Of a stretch of DNA of 44,060 bases, positions 35,576-43,786 are shown one piece after another. The stretch's first letter is position 1, and the number at the start of each line of letters is the position of its first letter. The notes beneath the pieces were generated by a model, which was not told where the DNA came from, made no database searches, and was given only the letters and a program-made list of their open reading frames with translations. The position numbers and the translations under genes were made by a program. This DNA comes from Cacconaster sp045641345 (lineage in GTDB: Bacteria; Bacteroidota; Bacteroidia; Bacteroidales; UBA932): the NCBI GenBank assembly GCA_045641345.1, contig JAZUGR010000026.1, positions 1 through 44,060 on the forward strand, in the 5' to 3' direction.

Positions 35576-36727
35576 CTACTGCAATTTGAATTCGTAACGC
35601 TCTCCGTACTTCTCGCGGATTGTCACCCAAAGAGACCTGTTCGCGATGTCGTACGTGCTGTTATGGGTTGTGTGCCACAGATTGTTTTTGAGGTCATACT
35701 CACCGGTTCTCTCATACAACTTATAGGCATCGACCTCGATTGCGGGCATTTCCTGTTCCAGAATCTTCTCCCTGGTCCAGTATTCCATAGGATGCTCATC
35801 GAATGACGGGATGACGTCATAGTATTCGGAGCGCCAGAAAGGCTCCGTCGATTCCTTGTATGCCTGAGAGAATTGTACTTTCTTCAGCAGTTCCCACATC
35901 CCTTCCATAGTATCGGCGCTGTCATAACCGGCTTTGAGGATTTCATATCTTTCCACGCCGCAGGCGTGAGGAGGATACTCTCCGGTTGCCTCATACAGAT
36001 GATTGTAGAAGTTGGTCATAATGTTCGTTTCAACGAACTTGACTTCCGAGCCCTTTTCACCCGTAAATTCCACAACCACGGTGTTGTCGGCATCGGCAAT
36101 CATGAAATGGCAGTCCCACACACCGGCCAATTCTGCCGGGACAGGGACAATGTCGTGATCTTTGATGAATTCTTTCGCCTCCTCCACGCTTGAGCAGTTG
36201 TCGAGCAATGCACGGACGAGAAACATTACCATTACCTCAGGCTTGCCAGGGTTGGTGTGAGTGTGCGCATTCTCAGCGATATCATTCTTGTTCACCACAT
36301 TGATATTGCACACCAGACCCGCGTCATTGATGCCGTCCATCGTCATCCACGGAATCGATTTCAAAGCCTCATCCGTGAGCCCGGCATCGACTGCCTCATT
36401 CGTGATGTTCAGAAATACAGGATTCGCCACGCCGATGGAAGCGTGTTTCCGCTCTGCCGTCACGCTGGTCCTTACAATGAACTCGCATATTTCGTTTATC
36501 TTGAAGTCCAGATTCCTTCCGTAGAAGTTTCCGTTTCTGGCAGAGCTGCAGGAGAATTCCGCGAGGACATTATCCGGAATTACCGGGGCCTCGGTACCAT
36601 ATCCTTCGGCTTCATATTCATAGAGGTAGTCGGCGACCTTTGTCACTTCCGTTTTCCTGTCGCAGCCTGTGAGGGCAAGTGCTGTCAAGGCTGCTGCAAC
36701 CGATAGAATCAATAGTGTCTTTTTCAT
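35576..36727 (-). CDS. Lipoprotein linear amide C-N hydrolase (Ntn, choloylglycine-hydrolase-like), copy 2
   Basis: A 383-residue protein. It has an N-terminal lipoprotein signal with lipobox LTGC (Cys22). The Ntn-type core shows a putative nucleophile Cys60 in EFSCSSARNG followed by GRNLDF (Arg71, Asp74), MTMDGINDAGLVCNINVV, a substrate-loop NIMTNFY, and a C-terminal STYDIANRSLWV block. These fit the choloylglycine hydrolase/acylase superfamily, in which Cys becomes the N-terminal residue after processing. The substrate (bile-salt amide, penicillin-like or N-acyl amide) cannot be told. The MKKTLLIL start is used; the longer frame runs into the neighbour. It lies 40 bp behind its paralogue on the same strand. 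Confidence 0.85.
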   Translation of the reverse strand: MKKTLLILSVAAALTALALTGCDRKTEVTKVADYLYEYEAEGYGTEAPVIPDNVLAEFSCSSARNGNFYGRNLDFKINEICEFIVRTSVTAERKHASIGVANPVFLNITNEAVDAGLTDEALKSIPWMTMDGINDAGLVCNINVVNKNDIAENAHTHTNPGKPEVMVMFLVRALLDNCSSVEEAKEFIKDHDIVPVPAELAGVWDCHFMIADADNTVVVEFTGEKGSEVKFVETNIMTNFYNHLYEATGEYPPHACGVERYEILKAGYDSADTMEGMWELLKKVQFSQAYKESTEPFWRSEYYDVIPSFDEHPMEYWTREKILEQEMPAIEVDAYKLYERTGEYDLKNNLWHTTHNSTYDIANRSLWVTIREKYGERYEFKLQ

Positions 36728-36767
36728 AACTTTGTTTTTATTAATAGGCCGCGCAATAACTGTTACA

Positions 36768-37892
36768 TTAAAGGGACAGTGTGTGGTTTCTGCCGCTTTC
36801 CTGAGCCGATATGACAAGAACTTTGTTCCTGATGTCATATATGGAAGTGTGCACGGAGTGGCAAACTGTTTCTTCCAGAGTTTCCGCATCTCTTGATCTG
36901 TTTTTGAATTTTTCCACCTTTTTCTTGAAAACTTCAATGAATTTTTCAGGGTTCTCCGGTATTTCCTGAATGGTAAAGTCCTTGTGCTCCATCGGATTGC
37001 ACAAATCCGTGAGCCACAAAGGATTCTGACTCTCATCATACGCCCCGGAATACCAGACGGACTTCATCAGATTGGTCATATCCTCAATACCGCACACCGA
37101 ATCATACCCTGCGTGGATTTTGTCATAGCGTTCGTGCCCCATTCCGTGAGGTGTATCCGGACGGGCCAGATAGAAATTCGTCATTATATTCTCCCCTTCC
37201 AGAACAACCATCCGGTTGTCGACGAATTCGACCACGTAGTTGTCGACGGAGTCGGCTATCATAAAATGATATTCTGTCTGCAGTTTATCCAGCAGGGTAG
37301 TATATATGTTCCTGCCGCTCACCAGTTCGACGGCCTCCCTGGCGCTTTCTGCCTTGTCAAGGACAAGTCTGACTATGAGAGGTGCGCAGAGAGGTTTCCC
37401 TTCCGGATTCGTATTGAGAGTATAACCGCAGTCTCCGGGAGGCACCACGTTCACGCAACAGGCCACACCCTTTTCGTTAATGCCGTCAACGGTGAAGATG
37501 GGAAGTGCTTTAAGCAACAATTTACCCCAAGGCTTGTTGATTTGGTCTTCCTCGAAAACGCCTATGGGAGAGGCGATGCCTATGCTTGCGAATCTCCCCT
37601 CAGAAGCCTCGGTACGAATTATGAACTCCGGCATCTTGTCGTAAGCCCAATCGAAGTTTCTGCCCAGCAGCGTGTCTTTCCTGGCTGCCGAGCAGGCTGC
37701 CGAAGGCGCCTTTCCCTTCTTCCGGAAGATACGGTCGGCTACAGACGACAACCCGTCGAAATCATAATCGCTGTACGATACCTCATACAGATAATTGTCC
37801 ACCTTGACAGGGTCGGTATGCACCGTGGAACAGGCTGCAAAGGAAAAAAGCAGCAGAAAAGCCGTGGGAATTCTAAAAAAGAATGTGCTCAT
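36768..37892 (-). CDS. Lipoprotein linear amide C-N hydrolase (Ntn, choloylglycine-hydrolase-like), copy 1
   Basis: A 374-residue paralogue of the following gene. The lipobox is FAAC (Cys21). The putative nucleophile is Cys67 in SAACSAARKD, followed by GRNFDW (Arg78, Asp81), FTVDGINEKGVACCVNVV, NIMTNFY and the C-terminal TSIYDIRNKVLVISAQE block. The two copies match in domain order but are clearly diverged, pointing to an old duplication and probably different substrates. Both would sit on the periplasmic side or the cell surface as lipoproteins. Upstream are a weak TACCTTCG box (plus 37900-37907) and a lone CRISPR repeat that carries an intact promoter in the right direction. Confidence 0.85.
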   Translation of the reverse strand: MSTFFFRIPTAFLLLFSFAACSTVHTDPVKVDNYLYEVSYSDYDFDGLSSVADRIFRKKGKAPSAACSAARKDTLLGRNFDWAYDKMPEFIIRTEASEGRFASIGIASPIGVFEEDQINKPWGKLLLKALPIFTVDGINEKGVACCVNVVPPGDCGYTLNTNPEGKPLCAPLIVRLVLDKAESAREAVELVSGRNIYTTLLDKLQTEYHFMIADSVDNYVVEFVDNRMVVLEGENIMTNFYLARPDTPHGMGHERYDKIHAGYDSVCGIEDMTNLMKSVWYSGAYDESQNPLWLTDLCNPMEHKDFTIQEIPENPEKFIEVFKKKVEKFKNRSRDAETLEETVCHSVHTSIYDIRNKVLVISAQESGRNHTLSL

Positions 37893-37955
37893 TGATTACG
37901 AAGGTAAATTTGTGTATTTGTTTGAGGTAAAATGCTTCGCGTTTTTTACAGACAC

Positions 37956-38002
37956 GTCGTGGATGTTGTGTCAAAGATACAAAACTGAAAGCAATTCACA
38001 AC
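37956..38002 (-). repeat. Lone CRISPR repeat on the far side of cas9
   Basis: 47 bp identical to the array repeats except for one base (third plus-strand base C instead of T). It is in the same orientation as the array at 43865, 5.9 kb away. No second recognisable repeat flanks it: the following 30 bp could be a fossil spacer, but the DNA at 38033 onward shares only a few bases with a repeat. Read on the minus strand it contains TTG (plus 37999-38001), 19 bp, TATCTTTG (plus 37972-37979), an intact promoter pointing at the hydrolase gene that starts at 37892. Confidence 0.9.
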
Positions 38003-38141
38003 TGTTTCGTTATGGTATCGGGTCAATGCAAGATGTTCACTCTGTGAGATTCAGGAATAGAAATTTTGATTTGACGGAAGGTGTGAAATAAAAACAGTAC
38101 ACATTAATTGATTCTGGACCATATGCTTGGCATTGAGGCCT

Positions 38142-38220
38142 CGGAGAATATCTTTCCCCTGAGGGCACGGCGCTCCGCGGTCTTTCAGACAAAGTGCCCT
38201 CAGGGGAAAGATATTCTCCG
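38142..38220. repeat. 79-bp element with perfect 27-bp inverted arms
   Basis: Arms at 38142-38168 and 38194-38220 are exact reverse complements over 27 bp. The 25-bp centre holds CCGCGG and a tiny GTCT-TTC-AGAC hairpin. There is no T tract, so it is not a normal terminator. It lies 10 bp upstream of the -33 element of the tracrRNA promoter. A transcript would form a long perfect double-stranded stem, an RNase III substrate. Possible identities are a miniature mobile element, an insulator or an unknown RNA. The rest of 37893-38265 holds the lone repeat and no supported gene. Confidence 0.85.
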
Positions 38221-38229
38221 GCCGTACTG

Positions 38230-38260
38230 TTGCATATTAATGCGATTAAGTTTATATTTG
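38230..38260 (+). promoter_or_regulatory. Promoter of the tracrRNA
   Basis: TTG (38230-38232), a 20-bp spacer, and TATATTTG (38253-38260) match the Bacteroidota pattern. Initiation is expected near 38266, just before the anti-repeat. Confidence 0.7.
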
Positions 38261-38265
38261 CAAAA

Positions 38266-38346
38266 CATAACTGAAGCAATTCACAATAAGGATTATTCCG
38301 TTGTGAAAACATTTGGAGCGGGCTGATGAGGCTCGCTTCTTTTTTT
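38266..38346 (+). ncRNA. tracrRNA of the type II-C system
   Basis: About 80 nt. The anti-repeat AACTGAAGCAATTCACAAT (38269-38287) pairs with the first 20 nt of the crRNA repeat with a single-base bulge and one G-U pair. Next comes AAGGATTATTCCGTTGTG, a short nexus-like stem, and then the terminator stem at 38315-38339. Tail sequences of this kind are familiar from tracrRNAs of Bacteroidota II-C loci. It guides RNase III processing and holds the crRNA in Cas9. The anti-repeat fixes the crRNA strand as minus. The 5' end is predicted from the promoter. Confidence 0.88.
38315..38346 (+). terminator. Terminator of the tracrRNA
   Basis: GGAGCGGGC (38315-38323) pairs with GCTCGCTTC (38331-38339) over 9 bp with two G-U pairs around a 7-nt loop, followed by seven T residues (38340-38346). 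Confidence 0.88.
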
Positions 38347-38368
38347 ATGGTATATTCTGTCTTTTCGT

Positions 38369-38376
38369 TAACTTTG
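38369..38376 (+). promoter_or_regulatory. Promoter -7 box of cas9
   Basis: TAACTTTG fits TAnnTTTG and ends 19 bp before the cas9 ATG (38396). No good -33 element is seen 19-21 bp upstream, where the tracrRNA terminator ends, so the promoter may be weak or regulated. Confidence 0.55.
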
Positions 38377-38395
38377 GAATATAATAATTCAACAT

Positions 38396-41300
38396 ATGAA
38401 AAGAGTATTGGGCCTGGATTTGGGAACAACCAGCATAGGTTGGGCCCTTGTCGAACAAGCGGAAACAAATGAAGAGAGGTCGTCAATCATTCGTGCCGGT
38501 GTCAGGGTTAATCCTCTCTCAAGTGATGAAATAGGCAGTTTTGAGAAAGGAAAGGCAATAACTACGAATGCCGATAGAACCCTGAAGAGAAGTGCCAGAC
38601 GCAATTTGCAGAGGTACAAGCAGAGACGTGACAGGCTCATTGAGATATTCAAGGAGGAGGGATGGATATCGGATTCCTCCGTTCTTGCGGAAGGCGGAAA
38701 GAATTCGACCTATGAAACATATGCTTGCCGTGCGAAAGCTGCTGAAAAGGAAATACCATTGGAAGACCTCGCAAGAGTGCTTCTGATGATCAATAAGAAA
38801 CGGGGCTACAAGAGCAGCCGGAAAGCGGTGGGGGATGATGAGGGACATTTGATTGACGGTATGTCAGTCGCAAGGCAAATTTATGAGTCAGGCCAGACGC
38901 CCGGGCAGTATTGCCTGCAAGCCTTGACGGCTGGTAAGAAGATTCTGCCTGAATTCTATAGGTCGGATTTGATTGCCGAATTGGACCGCATTTGGGGCTT
39001 TCAGGCGCAATTTTACCCGGAATTGTTGGTTTCTGACTTCCGCGAGCAGATTTCAAACAAGAGCAAGAGTAACGTTGCGAAGATTTTTCTTGGACGTTTC
39101 GGAATATACACGGCGGACAACAAAGGAAAAGATAAAAAGATTCAGGGATATCGGTGGAGGGTTGATGCTCTTTCGCAAAAAATGCCCGAGGATATTTTGG
39201 CGTATGTAGTGGCCGATATTTCAGGCGAGATATTCAATTCCAGCGGGGATCTCGGGGCGATAGGCGACAGGAGCAAGGAACTTTATTTCCAGAATAAGAC
39301 CGTGGGTCAGTATATCTATGAGAAACTTATCTCAGATAAGGCATATTCCACTAAAAACGAAGTTTTTTATCGTCAGGATTATTTGAATGAGTTCAACAGA
39401 ATTTGGGAGACTCAATCGCAGTTCCATCATGGAATGACCGATGATCTCAAACAAAAGGTGCGGGATCTGACCATCTTCTATCAGCGTAATCTGAAGTCTC
39501 AGAAGGGTTTGATCAGTTTCTGCGAATTTGAGAGGAAGAACGTCACTGTTACGGTCGATGGTAAAACCAGAATTAAAACAAGAGGTTGTCGTGTCGCTCC
39601 ACGCTCTTCAATCATTTTTCAGGAATTCAAGATTTGGCAGATTCTTAACAATGTGATGATTGCCGGTCCTGGTTTTGCCGGCCGCAGATCACTTGAAGTT
39701 GAGGAAATGGAAATCCTCGCGAGGGAGCTGGCGTATAAAAGCAAGGTGTCGGCCGGCGATGCGTTGAAGTTGCTGTTCGGGACATCCAAGGGGTATGAAA
39801 TGAACTTCAAGTCTTTGGAAGGGAACAATACTCTTTATTGTATTTTCAGAAAGTACCTTGAGATAGTTGATGCCAGCGGTCATGGAGAATATGATATTGA
39901 CAAGATGAAGGCTGGTGAGATCAGGAGTGTCGTTGAGGAAGTTTTCGCAGCGCTTGGAATCAGTACTGCCATTCTGGATTTTGATTCTTCTTTGCCGAAG
40001 GAGCAATATGAACAACAACCATTGTTCAAGTTGTGGCATCTTCTTTATTCATATGATGGGGACAAGTCAAATACCGGGGATGAATCTCTTATAGACAAGA
40101 TATGTCGGATATGCAATATAGCTCCTGAATATGCCAAGATACTGTCTGGAATTTCATTTATAGATGATTATTCTTCTTTGAGCCATAAGGCCATCGGTAA
40201 GATTCTTCCATATCTCAAGTGCGGGAATACTTATGACCTTGCCTGCGCATATGCTGGCTACAAACATTCCAAAAGTTCTCTTACCAGAGAAGAGATTGAA
40301 AGCAAGCAACTCCTCGATCGTCTTGAGAATCTGCCGAAGAACTCGCTGCGCAATCCTGTAGTGGAAAAAATATTGAATCAGCTTGTAAACGTCATAAATG
40401 CGATATCTGATGAATATGGCAAACCCGATGAAGTCCATATTGAACTGGCGCGCGAGTTGAAGCAGAATGCAAGACAACGTGAGAAGGCCTCTCAGAATAT
40501 TGCTGCAAATACAAAGGAGAATGAACGTATTGCGGAAATATTGAAGGCGGAATTCGGACTTTCGTATGTCAGGAAGGCCGACATCGTCAGGTACAAGCTC
40601 TATGAAGAGTTGCGGCCAAGAGGGTATAAGACACTTTACTCCAATGCTTATGTTTCGCGGGAGCAACTATTCTCGAAAGATATTGACATAGAGCATATTA
40701 TTCCGCAGGCATTGTTGTTTGACGATTCGTTTGCCAATAAGACTATCGAATTCAAGGATGTCAATATCGAAAAAGGTAAATTGACGGCAAGGGATTATGT
40801 CACCAATAAGTATGGGGATGATGGCTATGCGGATTACAAGTTGCGGGTGGAGGACCTGTTCAAGAACGGGGCTATAAGCAATGCCAAACGCAACAAACTG
40901 CTTATGAAACAGAGTGATATTCCCGAAGATTTTGTCAATAGGGATTTGACCTGCTCTCAATATATAGCCAAGACGGCCAAGGAAATGCTGGAGTCTTATG
41001 TCAGAACGGTCGTGCCTACCATGGGCTCTGTTACGGCTAGGTTGCGTGAAGATTGGCAGCTCGTTGATGTGATGAAAGAAATCAATCTGCCGAAATATGA
41101 AATGGCGGGAAAGACATTCTTCACTGAGGATGCCTTCGGGCACCGCACGCAGAGAATCGTTGACTGGACCAAGCGGAATGACCACCGCCACCATGCAATG
41201 GATGCAATCACAATCGCTTTTACAAAGCCCTCCCATATTCAATATCTTAACAATCTTGCTGCAAGAAGCGACAAGTCATCCAGTGCCTATGGTATCCAGC

Positions 41301-42520
41301 AGAATGAAACCATAAAAACTGCGGATGGCGCGAGGGTGTTCATACCTCCTATGCCGGTCAATGAACTTCGTGCCGAGTGTAAGGCGCAACTTGAATCGAT
41401 ATTGGTTTCGATAAAGGCAAAAAATAAGGTGGTGACGAGTAACGTGAATGTGACGAAGTGCAAGAGCGGCACGCTGCGTACCAGCGTTCTGACTCCACGA
41501 GGGCCTCTTCATAAAGAGCAAGTATACGGCAGGCGTATGCAATACGATCAAGTCCTTGCGCCTGTCAATGCCCGGATGACCGCAGATGTCATCGCCACTG
41601 TTTCATCCAAGAACGAGCGGGAGGCCCTTGAGGAACGGCTGACCCTTAATGGCGGAGACCCGAAGAAAGCATTTACCGGGAAAAATTCATTGGATAAGAA
41701 TCCAATATTCCTGGATGCGGCCCACACAAAAGCATTGGGGGCGAAGGTAAAATGCACGGTAATGAAAACCGTTTACAGCATCAGGAAGGACATTGACCAG
41801 TCTTTGTCGGTCGATAAGGTTGTGGACTCCAAAGTAAAGGAGATTCTGAAAGATAGAATAGCGACTTATGGCGGCAACCAGACAAAGGCCTTTTCCAATC
41901 TTGAAGATGACCCGATCTGGCTGAACAAGGAAAGGGGTATCAGGTTGAAGCGTGTAACGGTGGCGGAGAATTTTGACCTGTGTGCCGTCCGCAACAAACG
42001 GGATAAAGGAGGTAAACTGCTTTTGGATGATAATGGGGCGCCAATTCCTAATGATTTCGTGAATTTGAGAAATAACCACCATATAGCCATTTATAAAGAT
42101 GCCGATGGCAATCTTCAGGAGGTGGTGGTGCCGTTCTTTGAGGCGTTGAACCGTATAGGTGCGGGATTGCCGGCAGTAGACAGGGAGTTCGGAAAATCAG
42201 ATGGATGGGAATTCCAATTCAGTATGAAGGTCAATGAGATGTTCGTCTTTCCCAATGAGAGTCAGGACTTCTTCCCGGAAGAGATTGATTTGATGGATGA
42301 GAAGAACAATCCCATAATAAGCCAGAATTTGTATCGAGTGCAGAAACTTTCAAGCGGATATTATTGCTTCAGGCATCATTTGGAAACGCAACTTGTTGAC
42401 GATAATTCGTTGAAGGATTACACATGGAAAAGAATTACAAGTACAAACAAGCTCATTGGATGCGTTAAGGTGAGAATCAATCATCTGGGGAAAATTGTAG
42501 CGGTGGGTGAGTATGATTAA
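38396..42520 (+). CDS. cas9: Cas9 endonuclease, type II-C
   Basis: A 1374-residue RNA-guided DNA nuclease. RuvC-I is VLGLDLGTTSIGWALVE (Asp8). The arginine-rich bridge helix is RTLKRSARRNLQRYKQRRDR (about 62-81). RuvC-II is HIELARE (Glu683). The HNH domain has DIEHIIPQALLFDDS (His767) with NIEKGKLTARDYV after it. RuvC-III is HHAMDAITIAF (His933, Asp936). All catalytic residues are present, so it looks active. The size is usual for Bacteroidota II-C enzymes and larger than compact II-C Cas9. No csn2 or cas4 is present, which defines II-C. The operon continues cas1-cas2. Base composition is more AT-rich than the core genes upstream. Confidence 0.97.
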   Translation: MKRVLGLDLGTTSIGWALVEQAETNEERSSIIRAGVRVNPLSSDEIGSFEKGKAITTNADRTLKRSARRNLQRYKQRRDRLIEIFKEEGWISDSSVLAEGGKNSTYETYACRAKAAEKEIPLEDLARVLLMINKKRGYKSSRKAVGDDEGHLIDGMSVARQIYESGQTPGQYCLQALTAGKKILPEFYRSDLIAELDRIWGFQAQFYPELLVSDFREQISNKSKSNVAKIFLGRFGIYTADNKGKDKKIQGYRWRVDALSQKMPEDILAYVVADISGEIFNSSGDLGAIGDRSKELYFQNKTVGQYIYEKLISDKAYSTKNEVFYRQDYLNEFNRIWETQSQFHHGMTDDLKQKVRDLTIFYQRNLKSQKGLISFCEFERKNVTVTVDGKTRIKTRGCRVAPRSSIIFQEFKIWQILNNVMIAGPGFAGRRSLEVEEMEILARELAYKSKVSAGDALKLLFGTSKGYEMNFKSLEGNNTLYCIFRKYLEIVDASGHGEYDIDKMKAGEIRSVVEEVFAALGISTAILDFDSSLPKEQYEQQPLFKLWHLLYSYDGDKSNTGDESLIDKICRICNIAPEYAKILSGISFIDDYSSLSHKAIGKILPYLKCGNTYDLACAYAGYKHSKSSLTREEIESKQLLDRLENLPKNSLRNPVVEKILNQLVNVINAISDEYGKPDEVHIELARELKQNARQREKASQNIAANTKENERIAEILKAEFGLSYVRKADIVRYKLYEELRPRGYKTLYSNAYVSREQLFSKDIDIEHIIPQALLFDDSFANKTIEFKDVNIEKGKLTARDYVTNKYGDDGYADYKLRVEDLFKNGAISNAKRNKLLMKQSDIPEDFVNRDLTCSQYIAKTAKEMLESYVRTVVPTMGSVTARLREDWQLVDVMKEINLPKYEMAGKTFFTEDAFGHRTQRIVDWTKRNDHRHHAMDAITIAFTKPSHIQYLNNLAARSDKSSSAYGIQQNETIKTADGARVFIPPMPVNELRAECKAQLESILVSIKAKNKVVTSNVNVTKCKSGTLRTSVLTPRGPLHKEQVYGRRMQYDQVLAPVNARMTADVIATVSSKNEREALEERLTLNGGDPKKAFTGKNSLDKNPIFLDAAHTKALGAKVKCTVMKTVYSIRKDIDQSLSVDKVVDSKVKEILKDRIATYGGNQTKAFSNLEDDPIWLNKERGIRLKRVTVAENFDLCAVRNKRDKGGKLLLDDNGAPIPNDFVNLRNNHHIAIYKDADGNLQEVVVPFFEALNRIGAGLPAVDREFGKSDGWEFQFSMKVNEMFVFPNESQDFFPEEIDLMDEKNNPIISQNLYRVQKLSSGYYCFRHHLETQLVDDNSLKDYTWKRITSTNKLIGCVKVRINHLGKIVAVGEYD

Positions 42521-43436
42521 GAAAACGCTGTATTTCGGCAACCCGTCATACATATCGCTGAAGCTTAGGCAACTGGTCATCAACCGGCCGGATGACGGGG
42601 ATTTGCCTCCTGATGATTGCTCATATGAGGCTAGGACGGTGCCGGTTGAAGACATCGGGGTCGTAATTCTTGACCATCGTCAAATTACGATTACTTCCTG
42701 CGCTCTTGAAGCTTTGCTTGAAAACAATGCGGCTGTCATTACCTGTGATTCCAAGTCTATGCCGGTGGGACTGCTGTTGCCGCTTTGCGGCAACACAATT
42801 CAGAACGAAAGGTTCAGGAGCCAGATCGATTCGTCTCTTCCCTTGAGAAAACAATTGTGGCAGCAGACAGTAGAGAGAAAGATTGATAACCAGGCATCGG
42901 TATTGAAGCACAGTACAGGTCATCCGCATCTTATCCTGACAAACTATGCCAATGGCGTAAAGAGTGGAGACCCGGAGAATGTTGAGGGGCGCGCTGCCGC
43001 TTATTACTGGAAGAACCTTTTTCCGGATATTCCGTATTTTGCCCGCAGCCAGGACGGGCCTGCTCCTAATCCCCTCTTGAACTACGGCTATGCCATTGTC
43101 AGGGCAATCATTGCCAGGTCTTTGGTTTCCAGCGGATTATTGCCTACACTGGGCATTCACCACCATAACAGATACAATGCTTATTGTCTTGCGGATGATA
43201 TTATGGAGCCGTATCGTCCTTATGTCGACAGGATAGTCGTCGATGTTGTCAATTCAGGCAATACCACACCTGCGCTTACGACTGAAATGAAGAAACTTAT
43301 GCTTTCTATCCCCACTGTTGACGTTACGATTGACGGGCATAGGAGTCCGTTGATGGTGGCCGCAACAACTACGACGGCTTCTTTGTGCAAATGTTTCACT
43401 GGAGAGATGAGGCGCATAATATACCCTGAGATGTAG
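42513..43436 (+). CDS. cas1: CRISPR-associated integrase Cas1 (type II)
   Basis: A 307-residue integrase that with Cas2 inserts new spacers. It begins MIKKTLYFGNPSYISLK, typical of type II Cas1. The catalytic metal ligands are Glu158 in ENVEGRAAAYYW, His in LGIHHHNRYNAY (about 216-217) and Asp in LADDIMEPYRP (about 228-229). The ATG at 42513 overlaps the cas9 stop by 8 bp; a GTG two codons earlier is possible. Translational coupling with cas9 is likely. No residue needed for activity is missing. Confidence 0.96.
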   Translation: MIKKTLYFGNPSYISLKLRQLVINRPDDGDLPPDDCSYEARTVPVEDIGVVILDHRQITITSCALEALLENNAAVITCDSKSMPVGLLLPLCGNTIQNERFRSQIDSSLPLRKQLWQQTVERKIDNQASVLKHSTGHPHLILTNYANGVKSGDPENVEGRAAAYYWKNLFPDIPYFARSQDGPAPNPLLNYGYAIVRAIIARSLVSSGLLPTLGIHHHNRYNAYCLADDIMEPYRPYVDRIVVDVVNSGNTTPALTTEMKKLMLSIPTVDVTIDGHRSPLMVAATTTTASLCKCFTGEMRRIIYPEM

Positions 43437-43768
43437 TGTCCCGTTATGAGGAATACCGAGTTATGTGGGTCCTTGTTCTGTTTGACCTTCCGACTGAGAC
43501 GAAAAAGGATAGGAAGACCGCGGCTAGGTTTAGGAAAAACCTATTGGAATTCGGTTTTACTATGTTTCAGTTTTCCATATATCTGCGCCACTGCCCTTCA
43601 TATGAAAATGCACAATTCCAGATTAAGCGTGTCAGGCGTATTCTGCCTGATTATGGGAAGGTTGGGATATTATATATAACTGACAAGCAGTTTTCGAGCA
43701 TGGAGCTGTTCATCGGGAAGCGGGAAACTGAATTGCCTGCAATCGGGCAGCAGTTGGAATTATTTTAA
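43436..43768 (+). CDS. cas2: CRISPR-associated protein Cas2
   Basis: A 110-residue ferredoxin-like protein that bridges two Cas1 dimers in the spacer-integration complex. The core strand is VMWVLVLFDLPTETKKDR with the conserved Asp17, and the C-terminus ends in QQLELF. The GTG at 43436 overlaps the last base of the cas1 TAG stop. It is chosen over the internal ATG (43463) because type II-C Cas2 proteins share the N-terminal SRYEEYR segment. A strong hairpin follows 18 bp after the stop. Confidence 0.95.
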   Translation: MSRYEEYRVMWVLVLFDLPTETKKDRKTAARFRKNLLEFGFTMFQFSIYLRHCPSYENAQFQIKRVRRILPDYGKVGILYITDKQFSSMELFIGKRETELPAIGQQLELF

Positions 43769-43786
43769 CGGTAGGATACAAATTGA

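Noticed and set aside
38033..38079. A possible second, degenerate CRISPR repeat 30 bp after the lone repeat
   Set aside because: Only short stretches such as GATGTT agree with the repeat; this is no better than chance.
37795..38091. 98-codon plus-strand frame covering the lone repeat
   Set aside because: It begins inside the antisense of the hydrolase gene and runs through the CRISPR repeat; no protein similarity is apparent.
38037..38486. 149-codon minus-strand frame across the long palindrome, tracrRNA and cas9 start
   Set aside because: It crosses the tracrRNA and both arms of the inverted repeat and has no coding character; the mirrored peptide segments come from the palindrome.
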